A stretch of 64,000 nt of DNA from Mesorhizobium atlanticum (lineage in GTDB: Bacteria; Pseudomonadota; Alphaproteobacteria; Rhizobiales; Rhizobiaceae), in contig NZ_QMBQ01000007.1 of the NCBI RefSeq assembly GCF_003289965.1, positions 62,001-126,000 of the forward strand, read 5' to 3'. The translations under genes were made by a program, and so were the position numbers. Within the stretch, counting starts at the first letter, position 1. The number at the start of each line of letters is the position of its first letter. The notes beneath the pieces are model-generated. The model saw only the letters and a list, made by a program, of their open reading frames with translations, was not told the DNA's origin and did not search any database. Below, piece after piece: positions 34,989 to 45,543 of this stretch.

Positions 34989-35669
34989 TCAGGCAACCTT
35001 GCGATCGGGCTGGCGCGCAAAGATCTCCTGGACCTTGGCCGCTATCGCCTTGCCGAGGTCGCGGTTGTTCTCAGCCGTGAAGTGGATGCCGTCGCAGCCG
35101 TCGGTGGTGATGAAGTCGCCGGCATTGAGGAAATCCACCTTCGCGAAATCGGCCATGGCGCGGTATTCGGCTGCCAGCGCCGCCGTCTTCTCATGACCGC
35201 CGGCGAACATGCCCTGGAAGAAGGGATGAGGCATGGGTGTCAGCGGCGGCGGCGCGACCACCAGTGCCTGCGGCGCCGGATAGGGTGTGCCGACACCACC
35301 GGCGCTGGTGAGTATCTGGCCGACGAGCTTGGCCATGCCGTTGGCGATCTCATAGGGCGTGCGGCGGAAGAACGACTTGGTGTCGTTGGTGCCGAGCATG
35401 ACGATGACGAGGTCGAGCGGCAGGTGGCTGGCGATGGCCGAGGGCAGATAGGCGCTGCCGTTGAGGCGCGGATCGTTGGGGTCGTCGAGACTGGTGGTGC
35501 GCGCGCTCAAACCCTCCTCGATCACATGATATCCCTCGCCAAGATGCGAGGCCATCACACCCGTCCAGCGGTCTTCATAGGCGTAGCGATGCGTCGGCGA
35601 TCCCTCGATGACCGGAATCCACCCCCAGGTCAGCGAATCCCCAAAGCACAAAATCGATCTTTTGGTCAT
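34989..35669 (-). CDS. SGNH/GDSL hydrolase (first copy)
   Basis: 226 residues. SGNH blocks: RSILCFGDSLTWGWIP with the nucleophile Ser, HVIEEGLSARTT with the Gly block, VIVMLGTNDTKS with the Asn, and DGIHFTAENNRDLGKA with the catalytic Asp/His. SGNH enzymes cleave acyl or acetyl esters. GGAGAC precedes the ATG. It is the last gene of the ABC operon on this strand, 55 bases after the second permease. A related copy faces the operon at the other end. Confidence 0.9.
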   Translation of the reverse strand: MTKRSILCFGDSLTWGWIPVIEGSPTHRYAYEDRWTGVMASHLGEGYHVIEEGLSARTTSLDDPNDPRLNGSAYLPSAIASHLPLDLVIVMLGTNDTKSFFRRTPYEIANGMAKLVGQILTSAGGVGTPYPAPQALVVAPPPLTPMPHPFFQGMFAGGHEKTAALAAEYRAMADFAKVDFLNAGDFITTDGCDGIHFTAENNRDLGKAIAAKVQEIFARQPDRKVA

Positions 35670-35724
35670 GTCTCCAATCCATTTCCCTTGCGATTGATTA
35701 TTTGGCCGCTCGGAACTTGCCCGC

Positions 35725-36678
35725 TCAGTTCGACCTGCTCCTGATGCCGTAGAAGATCGCCGCCAGCAGGATGATGAGCCCCTGCGCGATCAGCTTGCCG
35801 GGCTCGTCGACGCCGAAGGTGGTCATCACGACGAACAGCAGCGCAAACGACAGCACGCCGAAGAAAGGTCCCCAGACGCCGCCTTCCCCACGCCCGAAGA
35901 CGACGCCGCCAAGGATGGTCGCGGCGACTGCCAGGATCGGCAGGTCGAGACCGACCCTGACGCTGCCGACAGCGATCGAAGCCGTCTGCACCAGCGCGGC
36001 AATGCCCGCGAACAGGCCGGCCAGCGTATGCGTCAGCACGACCGTGCGCGCGACCGGCACGCCGGAGAAATGCGCCGCCTGCACGTTCTCGCCCACTGAC
36101 GTGACGAAGCGGCCGAAAACCGTGCGCGACAGGAACAGCGACAGCGCCGCCGAAGCCGCGACCCAGAAGATCACCGGAGTCGGAACCGGGCCGAGCTTGG
36201 TGTTGTAGATGTCGGCGAACATGCCGGGCACATCGCCGGGCGGCTTGCCACTCGACAGATATTGCACGAACCCGACCAGGACGATGCCGACAGCCAGCGT
36301 GACGATGACGGCTGAGACCCGTCTCACCCCGACCATCAGGCCGTTGAAGAAGCCTACGGCGAGACCGATAGCCAGCGCCAGGACAATGAAGAACGCCATG
36401 GAAGCGCCGGGAAAGACGCCGGACGAGATGGTGTAGTTGATAAGCAGGATGACGCCGCCCCCCGACAGGTCGATGCTTCGCACCCGCATGACCAGAAGCT
36501 GGCCGAGCACCAATATGCCGAGCGGCACGATCTGGCGCACGAATATGCCCATGATGTTGAGGTTGAGCATATTCGGCCGCGCGACCCACAGGACCGCAAG
36601 CAGCACGGCAAAGACGTAATAGGCCGGCGGGACGCGCAGCAGGCGGCGCATGACGGGATTGGCGAGCGCGGCGGCCAC
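35725..36678 (-). CDS. Sugar ABC transporter permease (RbsC/BPD_transp_2 type), second permease
   Basis: 317 residues with eight to ten predicted helices and the BPD_transp_2 features GVFPGASMAFFIVLALAIG and GGVVFGRGEGGVWGPFFGVL. It starts at a GTG (36678) next to the stop of the other permease gene, or possibly at ATG 36651. It is the second of two related permeases, indicating a heterodimeric channel as in some rhizobial ribose- or erythritol-type importers. Confidence 0.9.
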   Translation of the reverse strand: MAAALANPVMRRLLRVPPAYYVFAVLLAVLWVARPNMLNLNIMGIFVRQIVPLGILVLGQLLVMRVRSIDLSGGGVILLINYTISSGVFPGASMAFFIVLALAIGLAVGFFNGLMVGVRRVSAVIVTLAVGIVLVGFVQYLSSGKPPGDVPGMFADIYNTKLGPVPTPVIFWVAASAALSLFLSRTVFGRFVTSVGENVQAAHFSGVPVARTVVLTHTLAGLFAGIAALVQTASIAVGSVRVGLDLPILAVAATILGGVVFGRGEGGVWGPFFGVLSFALLFVVMTTFGVDEPGKLIAQGLIILLAAIFYGIRSRSN

Positions 36679-37627
36679 TTACAACCCCATCTTCTTGCGC
36701 GATTGCAGGGCGACCACCAGAAGCAGGATCGCGCCCTTGATGGTGGTCTGGATGAAGGGCGACACGTTCGTCAGGTTCATGCCGTTGGCGAGCAGCGCCA
36801 TGACGAGGGCGCCGATGACGGTGCCGTGCAGGCTGCCGATGGCGCCGGAAAGCTGAGTGCCGCCGATGGCGACGGCGGTGATCGCGTCTAGCTCGAAGAG
36901 CAGCCCGACATTCGGGTCGCCAGAGACGATGCGCCCGGCGAGGAAGATGCCGGCAAGGGCCGCGAAACAGGCGCAGATCACATAGGCGAGCACGATGTTG
37001 CGCCGATCGGCGATGCCGAAATTATGCGCCGCATCCTCGACGCCGGACGACACCCCGCCGCCGATCGCGAAAAGATGCAGCCCGAAGCGCGAGCCGTAGA
37101 GCAGCTTCCAGGCGACCGCGAGCGTGACGATGCCCCAGAACACCGGCATTGGTATCCCGAGGAAGGACCCGGCCACGGCGCTGATGACGATATCCGGCAC
37201 CGTGCCGCCCGAAACCGGCCGCAGCACCCGTGTGATCCCGAGCAGGATGTATTGCATCGACAGCGTCGCGATGATCGGATGCACGTTGAAGCGGGTGATG
37301 ATGAAGCCGTTGCTGAAACCGACCAGCGCGGCCAGCACGAACACCGCCGGGATCAACGCCCAGGCGGGTCCGCCGAGGGCGAGCACCGCCGTCGTGAAGC
37401 TGATCATCGACCCGACCGAAAGGTCGAGCCCGCCGAGCAGGATGACGAACATCTGTCCGACCGCCGTGATGACGAGCGGCATCGCCTGCGGCACCAGGTT
37501 GAGCAGGTTTTCCCCATTGAGGAACTGCGCTGTCTGGAGGCTCAGCCAAAGCGCGATCGCCAGGACGATCAGCAAGGGCAGCAGCCACATGCCTTGCCTG
37601 GATCCCCTCGCCCCTGTCAGGCGTCTG

Positions 37628-37641
<14 letters not shown>
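36679..37641 (-). CDS. Sugar ABC transporter permease, first permease
   Basis: 320 residues from ATG 37641, overlapping the end of the ATPase gene by 14 bases. BPD_transp_2 family: LINLVPQAMPLVITAVGQM-like first segments, VILLGGLDLSVGSMISFTTA and AIGGTQLSGAIGSLHGTVIG. Paired with the downstream permease it would form the membrane channel. It is translationally coupled to the ATPase by the overlap. Confidence 0.9.
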
Positions 37642-39154
<1,513 letters not shown>

Positions 39155-39232
39155 GAAACAAGCACCGCTTCGTTCAGGGGAGTTCCGTGGCGCGGGCCTG
39201 CATCGCCGCCGCCCGCGCCACCATGGCCACCT

Positions 39233-40306
39233 TTATTTCTTGGCGTAGAACTCCTTGAGCTTGTCCTCGGGAAGCTCCGATGGCCACCAGACATTGGCCG
39301 AGAGATCGTCGCGATAGTATTTCTTGACCTTCTCGACGTCCCAGCCGGGCGGGTTGTAGTCGTAGTGCTTCTTCAGTTCCTTGCCTTCGAGCAGGGCCAC
39401 CGCGGCGCGGATGCCGGCCGCTCCTTGCGCCGGGCTGTATTCCGCCGAGATCGACTTGAAGCCGTCGGCGATCCATTGGCCGAAGAAGCCGTTATTGCCC
39501 TCGCCGGTGATCGGTGGGATCTTGGCGCCGAACTGCTTGAAGACGTCGACGCAGGCGCGCGTCATGTCGGCGCCGGAAGACCAGATGCCATCGACCTCGG
39601 GATTGTTGAGGTAGAGCGTCTCGCAGAGCTTCTTGGCTTTGTCATACTGCCAGTCGCCATGCTCCTCGGCGATGATCTTGACGTCGGTCCCCTTCAGCGC
39701 CTGCAGCAGGCCGTTGTAGCGGTTGGTGTCTTCCGGATGGCCGGCGAGCCCGCGCAGCACCCAGATATTGCCCTTGCCACCGAGTTCCTTGACCAGGAAA
39801 TCGCCCATCACCTTGCCGAAATGCTCGGCGCCGCCCTGGATCTCGGTGGTGAAGGCGTCGCTCTCGATGCGGCCCGTATGCACGATGACGGGTATGCCCG
39901 CCGCCACGGCCTTGGCGATGCTGGCGTCCGCCGAGGTCGACGTGACCGGCTGGACGATGATGGCGTCGACCTTCTGGGCGATCAGGTCCTCGATGTCGGC
40001 GACCTGCTTCTTCTGGTCGAAACCGGCGTCGAGCAGGATGAATTTGGCTATGCGCTTGTCCTTGGCGGCGGCGGCCTCGGCCTCATGCGCGACCTGCACC
40101 GTCCAGGTGTTGGCGTTGACGCCGAAATGGCTCATGCCGATGACCCAGGGCGGATCCTTCTTGAATTTCCCAGCTTCGACCGCCGGATTGTCGCCGGCAC
40201 GGGCGGTAACCCCGTCGAGCAGCGACACCTCGTCGGCGTGCGAAGGCGCGCACCACATGGTGGTCGCGATCACTGCCACTGCGATTGATTGGATAATCCG
40301 TCTCAC
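39233..40306 (-). CDS. Sugar ABC transporter substrate-binding protein
   Basis: About 357 residues from GTG 40306, which has a strong AAGGAGGA site; the frame extends upstream but without a signal peptide. Signal peptide VRRIIQSIAVAVIATTMWCA, then a periplasmic binding protein type-1 fold: PWVIGMSHFGVNANTWTVQV, AQKVDAIIVQPVTSTSADAS, GKGNIWVLRGLAGHPEDTNR and VDGIWSSGADMTRACVDV. The ligand is not predictable from sequence. It is the first gene of the operon. Confidence 0.93.
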   Translation of the reverse strand: MRRIIQSIAVAVIATTMWCAPSHADEVSLLDGVTARAGDNPAVEAGKFKKDPPWVIGMSHFGVNANTWTVQVAHEAEAAAAKDKRIAKFILLDAGFDQKKQVADIEDLIAQKVDAIIVQPVTSTSADASIAKAVAAGIPVIVHTGRIESDAFTTEIQGGAEHFGKVMGDFLVKELGGKGNIWVLRGLAGHPEDTNRYNGLLQALKGTDVKIIAEEHGDWQYDKAKKLCETLYLNNPEVDGIWSSGADMTRACVDVFKQFGAKIPPITGEGNNGFFGQWIADGFKSISAEYSPAQGAAGIRAAVALLEGKELKKHYDYNPPGWDVEKVKKYYRDDLSANVWWPSELPEDKLKEFYAKK

Positions 40307-40700
40307 TGAGCCATCCTCCTTCTCAAGCTCCACGGACCCTGGCGACCAGGGCCACGACTTCCCCATCGGCGTCCGGGCATAGCCAGACACCGCACCTGCC
40401 GGGGCGAGCCCGGCACTGCTTCAGTTCATTGCTCAACCCGCGCGCAGGGCCGCTGGAGACAAAGCTCCAGCGTTGCCGCCATGGATCACGGCAGCCGGTC
40501 GGCGCAAAAGGTTCGGGGCATTCCTCCCAGGCTCATTTCAACCATCGATCCGGCAGGCTGTCAATAATTATTCAGAGTGATGGATTATCTTTGCGGCTTG
40601 CGCTACCTTTCCGCCAGATGGCAGGGTCGAGTGACGCGGACGGCCGAGTCTCGTCCAATAACTCCTGCAAATCACAACCTTGGCTGGATCGGGGAGGAGC
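40307..40700. promoter_or_regulatory. Divergent control region between the ABC operon and the second SGNH gene
   Basis: A 394-base gap without a gene. The most striking feature is AATAATTATT at 40563-40572, a perfect 10-base AT palindrome in an otherwise GC-rich stretch, close to ATTATC near 40582-40587 that could be a -10. It is a plausible binding site for the ROK regulator encoded just downstream. No other strong repeat was seen. Confidence 0.45.
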
Positions 40701-41351
40701 ATGCGATCGGTCTTGTGCTACGGCGACTCCAACACGCATGGGCAGGTGCCCGGCGGCACGCCGCTCGACCGCTATGGCCCGGCCGAGCGCTGGCCCGGTG
40801 TCATGGCACGGGAGCTGGGCGCCGGCTGGCATGTCATCGAGGAGGGTCTCAGCGGCCGCACGACGGTGCGCGACGATCCGATCGAGGGCGCCCACAAGAA
40901 CGGGCGCACCTATCTCAGGCCCTGCCTGCAGAGCCATACCGTCCTCGATCTCGTCATCATCATGCTGGGCACCAATGATCTCAAGGCGCGCTTCAACCAG
41001 CCCGCCTCGGAAGTCGCCATGGCCATGGGGTGCCTCGTCTACGACATCAAGGAACTGAAGCCCGGTCCGGGCGGCGGCGTGCCTGAGATCATGATCGTGT
41101 CGCCGCCGCCGATGCTGGACGACATCAAGGAATGGTGGTCGATCTTCGCCGGCGCGCCGGAGAAGTCGCGGCAGCTGGCGCTCGAATTCGAGATCATCGC
41201 CGATTCGCTCGAAGTGCATTTCTTCGACGCAGGCTCGGTCGTCACCTGTGACCCGCTCGACGGATTCCATATCAATGGACAGGCCCATGCCTCGCTCGGC
41301 CGTGCGCTGGCCCGCGAGGTCGAAGCAATCGGGTGGCCGGATGAGAAATAA
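40701..41351 (+). CDS. SGNH/GDSL hydrolase (second copy)
   Basis: 216 residues from ATG 40701, with GGGAGGAG just upstream. SGNH blocks mirror the first copy: RSVLCYGDSNTHGQVPGG, HVIEEGLSGRTTVRDD, VIIMLGTNDLKARF and DPLDGFHINGQAHASLG. It is clearly related to the gene at 34989-35669, and both flank the sugar transporter operon. It is followed by the ROK regulator after 47 bases. Together they suggest removal of acyl groups from a sugar that the transporter imports. Confidence 0.92.
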   Translation: MRSVLCYGDSNTHGQVPGGTPLDRYGPAERWPGVMARELGAGWHVIEEGLSGRTTVRDDPIEGAHKNGRTYLRPCLQSHTVLDLVIIMLGTNDLKARFNQPASEVAMAMGCLVYDIKELKPGPGGGVPEIMIVSPPPMLDDIKEWWSIFAGAPEKSRQLALEFEIIADSLEVHFFDAGSVVTCDPLDGFHINGQAHASLGRALAREVEAIGWPDEK

Positions 41352-41398
41352 ACGCGGCATACGGGTGTCCCGCACGAACGATTGCGAGAGGACGCACC

Positions 41399-42502
41399 AT
41401 GCCTGATATGCGCTTTGCGCCGCCCAACCCGCTGCGGATTGCGGACCGCGCCAGCGGCCTCAACGCCGTCAGCGTGCGCGGCTACAACGAGCGCCTCGTG
41501 CTGTCGCTGCTGCTGCAGAGCAAGGATATCACCCGTCTCGAGATCGGTGAGCGGACCGGCCTGTCGGCGCAGACGGTATCCGTCATCGTCCGCTCGCTCG
41601 AGCAGGAGGGGCTGATCGCCAAGGGCGAAGCCCAGCGCGGCCGGGTCGGGCCGCCCACAGTGCCGCTTTCGCTCAACCCCGAGGGCGCCTATTCCGTCGG
41701 CATCAGCGTCGGTCACCGGCAGGTGGAGGTCGTGCTGGTCGATTTCGTCGGCTCGATCCGCTCCCATGCGGTGCTGCCGTTCTCCGCCGCCGCGCAGGAT
41801 ACCAACCATCCGCAATTCATGAGCGCCATCGCCAAGGCCATCGCCGGTCTGCCGCGACATCTTCATTCGCGCATCGCCGGCATCGGCCTCGCCCTGCCAG
41901 GCGACGAGGTGGAGCTCGAACTGACCCCCAAGGCGGCCCGCGAGCGGTTCGACGCCTTGCAGGAGGAGGTCGAACGGGAGATCGGTTACCCCGTCTATGT
42001 CCAGAACGACATCACCGCGGCGGCCGGGGGCGAAAGCATGTTCGGCGTCGCCAGACACCTTTCGGATTATCTGTTCTTCTATCTCGGCGCGCGTCTGCAC
42101 AGCCGCCTGGTCCTCAACCACCAGATCTACAACACGACCGGCGCGGTAAGCTTCGACGTCGGCATCCTGCGGCTTGAACAGGAGATCATCAAACAGGGAA
42201 GGCAGACTTCCGAGCTCTGGGAAAGAGGCGCGGACTGGCCGTCATTTGGCGAAGCCGAAATCGCCTGGCAGCGTGAACTGGTCGGGCAGATGAAGTCGTC
42301 GATCGCGGCATTGAAGCAGTTCGTTCCAATCGCCTCGGTCGTCCTGTCATCCTACGCGCCCCAGGCCGTCTGCAGGGCGATCTGCCGGGAGCTCGAACAG
42401 GCAATGCCCGGCATAAGCGCCATCGCCGGCAACATCGAGCGTTCGCCCAAGGCGGTGGGCGCGGCGGGCCTGCCCTTCAGCTCGCGGTTCATGGTGGAGT
42501 GA
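41399..42502 (+). CDS. ROK-family transcriptional regulator
   Basis: 367 residues. N-terminal winged helix (NERLVLSLLLQSKDITRLEI, GLSAQTVSVIVRSLEQEGL), then the ROK domain (YSVGISVGHRQVEVVLVDFV, VQNDITAAAGGESMFGV). The CxCGxxGC zinc motif and the sugar-kinase catalytic residues of ROK kinases are not evident, as in pure regulators (NagC/XylR type). It probably controls the adjacent transporter, binding near the AT palindrome upstream of the second SGNH gene. Confidence 0.9.
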   Translation: MPDMRFAPPNPLRIADRASGLNAVSVRGYNERLVLSLLLQSKDITRLEIGERTGLSAQTVSVIVRSLEQEGLIAKGEAQRGRVGPPTVPLSLNPEGAYSVGISVGHRQVEVVLVDFVGSIRSHAVLPFSAAAQDTNHPQFMSAIAKAIAGLPRHLHSRIAGIGLALPGDEVELELTPKAARERFDALQEEVEREIGYPVYVQNDITAAAGGESMFGVARHLSDYLFFYLGARLHSRLVLNHQIYNTTGAVSFDVGILRLEQEIIKQGRQTSELWERGADWPSFGEAEIAWQRELVGQMKSSIAALKQFVPIASVVLSSYAPQAVCRAICRELEQAMPGISAIAGNIERSPKAVGAAGLPFSSRFMVE

Positions 42503-42599
42503 CGTTCATGATCACCTGCGTCTCGCTGCCCATCGACGGCCGCTGCGCCTGCCGCTGATATCGAGCCGGCGGTGCGGCGGGGCCGCCCAACCGGCCGTG

Positions 42600-43493
42600 T
42601 CAGCCCGGGATAATCTCATAGTGCAGGATCTGGGCGTCGCCGAGGGACGACCTGCGTCCGGGCGAGATGACGCCGGAGCCGAAGAGGAGGATATCCTCGC
42701 GGCGTACGAATACTTCTTCTTGGCCGGGTCCCATCGACACAAATGTGCCTGACGAGCTCCGCTCGACAAGCCGTGCCTTGCCATTCGAAATGGTGAAGGT
42801 CGCATGGTGCCTTGAGACCCAGGGCCGCTGGACGACGATATCGCATTCCGGAGACCGGCCGATCGTCACCAATTCGTTGTTTCCGCAGGATCGCAACTGA
42901 TCTTCATAGCGGATGACCAGATTGATCTGCGGCGGCGGATCGGAGCGCCTGTCGACAAAAGTGCCCCGGCTGGCGACGTGCGTGCTGGGGACCCCATCGT
43001 CGCTCCTCAGCGTATACACATCGAAGAGTTCCTGCTTTCCCTTGAACGCCATTTTGTCGAGAAGCCGCAAGGTACTGCGGCTGCCCGCGGAGAGGGCTTC
43101 GAAGAAGCTCTGGCTGATCAGGACCTCCCCGGGGTTGGCCGTGGCGGACAATCTTGCGGTAACATTGACAACGTCGCCGAACACCGCGCCCCGCGCGCGA
43201 ATGACCGCCCCGAAATGCAATCCGATCCGGGCGATCAAAGGCTCTTTCGACAGTTGATGGCTGATTTGGCAGACGGCCATCAGCGCCGCCTCCGAGCTCT
43301 CGAACAGGCTGAGCACGTCATCGCCCTTCGAGTAGATGAAGTCACCGCCGTGCTGGGCGACGATCGCGCGTATCGCATCGAGGCAATCCGAGACCTGCCG
43401 CAGAGCGGCATCGTCGCCGACGCGCTCATAGAGCGGCACGCTGCCCACGACATCAGCCAAGAGGACCGCGGCTAGAACTCTTTCCTGATCCAT
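42600..43493 (-). CDS. Class III nucleotidyl cyclase with C-terminal FHA domain
   Basis: About 297 residues from ATG 43493 (MDQERVLAAVLLADVVGSV), matching usual cyclase starts; an upstream ATG at 43547 is possible. The cyclase domain has the metal Asp residues in LLADVVGSVPLYE and YSKGDDVLSLFE and the substrate/transition-state region FGDVVNVTARLSATANPGEV. Residues from about 200 form an FHA domain with ELVTIGRSPECDIVVQRPWV and SRHHATF, which reads phosphothreonine. A cyclase under phospho-protein control is implied. It is co-oriented with the sigma/anti-sigma genes upstream. Confidence 0.88.
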   Translation of the reverse strand: MDQERVLAAVLLADVVGSVPLYERVGDDAALRQVSDCLDAIRAIVAQHGGDFIYSKGDDVLSLFESSEAALMAVCQISHQLSKEPLIARIGLHFGAVIRARGAVFGDVVNVTARLSATANPGEVLISQSFFEALSAGSRSTLRLLDKMAFKGKQELFDVYTLRSDDGVPSTHVASRGTFVDRRSDPPPQINLVIRYEDQLRSCGNNELVTIGRSPECDIVVQRPWVSRHHATFTISNGKARLVERSSSGTFVSMGPGQEEVFVRREDILLFGSGVISPGRRSSLGDAQILHYEIIPG

Positions 43494-43597
43494 CGACTCG
43501 TACCCGCCCCGAGAACGCGGCGTGTATAACATACCGAAGTCGACCATGACTTATCACTTATGCGCCAACCGGCCGGCGCAACGGCGCGCTTCGTTCC

Positions 43598-44518
43598 CTA
43601 ACCCGGACTGCCCGCTGCCGGATTGGCGATGATCGCCGCCCGGAAGCGGGCGACGAAATCGTCCAGCGCCGGGCGTTCGGCATCCGAGATCGCCCAGTAG
43701 GAGAAGGCGTCGTCGGTCCAGTGGACCAGGAGGAATCCGCCGGCCGAGAGATCGTCGGCCATCGGCACCGATTTGGCCTCGTTCTGCCGCGGCGCGGCCA
43801 CCAGGGTGATCAGGTGCTCGTGATGGCGGTAGACCAGCGCCGGCATCGGCCTGTCGCCAATCACCTCGACGCGTCCGCCGAGCAGCGCGTAGCCGTCCTT
43901 GGCCATGTCGGGCGCCGGCGGCGACACGCCGATCCGGCCGTCGAGCCATGGTTTCACCGTATGGCGGTCGGACGACACGATGTCGACCGGCGTCGCCGCG
44001 AGCAGGCTGCGGCGATGACCATTGGCGACGGCCACGGCGAAACTTTCGGCCCCGTTATCCGCCGTCGCCAGCCACTGCGTCGCGCCGCTGGCGAGAAACG
44101 CCGTCAGCACGATCGAGGCCGCCATCTGGCGCCAGTCGAAGGAGTTGAACCAGCGCGACGCGCGTGCCCGCATCTCTATGACTTTGCCCTGTTGCTGTTG
44201 CAGCTGCTGCTCCGCCCTTGCGGAAGCGGCTTTCGGTGCCTCCGCTTGTTCCGGGCTTTTCACCTCGGCAATGGCGGCGATGCGCGCCAGGAAATCGTCG
44301 CTGACAGTCGGACGCGGCACACTGGCGACAGCGCCGCGCAGCGCCACAAGGCGTGCATGCTCGGCGGCAAGGTCAGGATCGGCGGCCATGCGCCGCTCGA
44401 CCGCCAACGCGGCCGCGGCATCGAGTTCGCCATCGACAAGGGCGTGGATCATCAGCTTCATATCCTGCGGGTCTTCCGGCAATCCGTCCTCACGCGGGCG
44501 ATTTTCATGCGGGCTCAT
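43598..44518 (-). CDS. Membrane anti-sigma factor
   Basis: 306 residues from ATG 44518, with GGAGG upstream and a 14-base overlap with the sigma gene. The cytoplasmic N-terminus has the anti-sigma helix region LVDGELDAAAALAVERRMAA. One membrane helix (MAASIVLTAFLASGATQWLA, near residue 145) is followed by a periplasmic domain. A linker rich in Gln (EQQLQQQQGK) precedes the helix. No zinc ligands (HxxxCxxC) are seen, so this is a zinc-free type. Its neighbour is the cognate ECF sigma factor. Confidence 0.88.
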   Translation of the reverse strand: MSPHENRPREDGLPEDPQDMKLMIHALVDGELDAAAALAVERRMAADPDLAAEHARLVALRGAVASVPRPTVSDDFLARIAAIAEVKSPEQAEAPKAASARAEQQLQQQQGKVIEMRARASRWFNSFDWRQMAASIVLTAFLASGATQWLATADNGAESFAVAVANGHRRSLLAATPVDIVSSDRHTVKPWLDGRIGVSPPAPDMAKDGYALLGGRVEVIGDRPMPALVYRHHEHLITLVAAPRQNEAKSVPMADDLSAGGFLLVHWTDDAFSYWAISDAERPALDDFVARFRAAIIANPAAGSPG

Positions 44519-45074
44519 GGCGCCCTCCAAGTTCCGTCATCAACAGGCCGCGTGCCCGTGCCAACCTCGACATCACCGTGCCTTGCGGCACGCCGAGCAT
44601 GGCGGCGATCTCGCGGTAGCTGAGACCGTTTATGTCACGCAGCACCACCGTTTCGCGGAAGGCTTGCGGCAGCCTGGCTATCGCCGCTTCCACCGCCGCC
44701 GAATTCGCCTTGGCGATCAGCGCCGCCTCCGGGCTATCCGCGTCATTGTCCGGCGGCGGCGAGACGTCGTCGAGATCGGCGAGGTCGCCGACAGCCACCA
44801 CGCTGCGCGGACGGTTCTTCGCCATCCATGTATAGGAGGCGTTGCGCACGATGGTGAGCAGCCACGCGCGGGGGTTTCCCCCAGCGAACCCGGCAATACC
44901 CGCATGCGCCTTGAGGCAGGCCTCCTGCACCACATCCTCGGCATCGGCCGTGTTGCCGGTCAGCCAGCGGGCGAGCGACAGCGCATCGCCAAGATGCGGC
45001 AGCACCACCTCGGCAAAACGCGCGGCCAGCATCTTTTCGCTCAAAACCGTTCCGCCGTCGGGCGCTCCCGCCAT
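44505..45074 (-). CDS. ECF RNA polymerase sigma factor
   Basis: About 189 residues from ATG 45074; upstream in-frame sequence is Pro/Arg-rich and unlike a sigma factor. Region 2: LPHLGDALSLARWLTGNTAD, AEDVVQEACLKAHAGI. Region 4: LPQAFRETVVLRDINGLSYR, EIAAMLGVPQGTVMSRLARA. It is coupled to its membrane anti-sigma gene by overlap. No target promoter could be assigned from the sequence. Confidence 0.92.
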   Translation of the reverse strand: MAGAPDGGTVLSEKMLAARFAEVVLPHLGDALSLARWLTGNTADAEDVVQEACLKAHAGIAGFAGGNPRAWLLTIVRNASYTWMAKNRPRSVVAVGDLADLDDVSPPPDNDADSPEAALIAKANSAAVEAAIARLPQAFRETVVLRDINGLSYREIAAMLGVPQGTVMSRLARARGLLMTELGGRHEPA

Positions 45075-45543
45075 GGGCCTGCTGCTTCCCTCAGCGGGAG
45101 GCGACGATCTGTCCCTGCTCGTGCGGGTGAAGATCGCGACCGCAGGCGATGGCGCCTGCTTCGAGGGAGGAGAAGGCATTGGTGTCACCGGAGTCAAGAG
45201 TCTCGGAAGCAAGGGGCGCCTCGCAAGGGGACGGCGCATCGCTGGCTGCAACGGGATGCTCGCCGTCATGGTCGTGGATCTCGATGGTTGCGATCGGCAC
45301 GGATCAGGGCCGGCGGCGGGGCGGTATCGCCCAGAAAAGATGCGCGCAGCGCCAACGCTCCAAAGGGCGGCGGCTGAGGCCTCCGCCCTCTTCGGCCCTC
45401 ACGCTTTTGTCTTCGTGCCGTTTCATGATGGTCTCCTGCTGCTGCGCACGGGCGGCGCATGCCCTAGAGACCAACTGCGCCGGCAGTTTATTCCCGGCCG
45501 TTCAACTTTTTTCGATCACGCCAAGATGGTCGGTGCAGCAAGA
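45075..45543. other. Gap between the sigma gene and chrA with no convincing gene
   Basis: 469 bases. On the minus strand there are short frames, one from GTG 45300 to 45091 (about 69 residues, acidic with scattered His: IHDHDGEHPV...) and one of 40 residues starting at about 45432 (MKRHEDKSVRAEEGGGLSRR...). Neither has a clear ribosome site or a recognisable family. A leader peptide or small stress protein under control of the sigma factor is possible but unproven. Confidence 0.35.
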
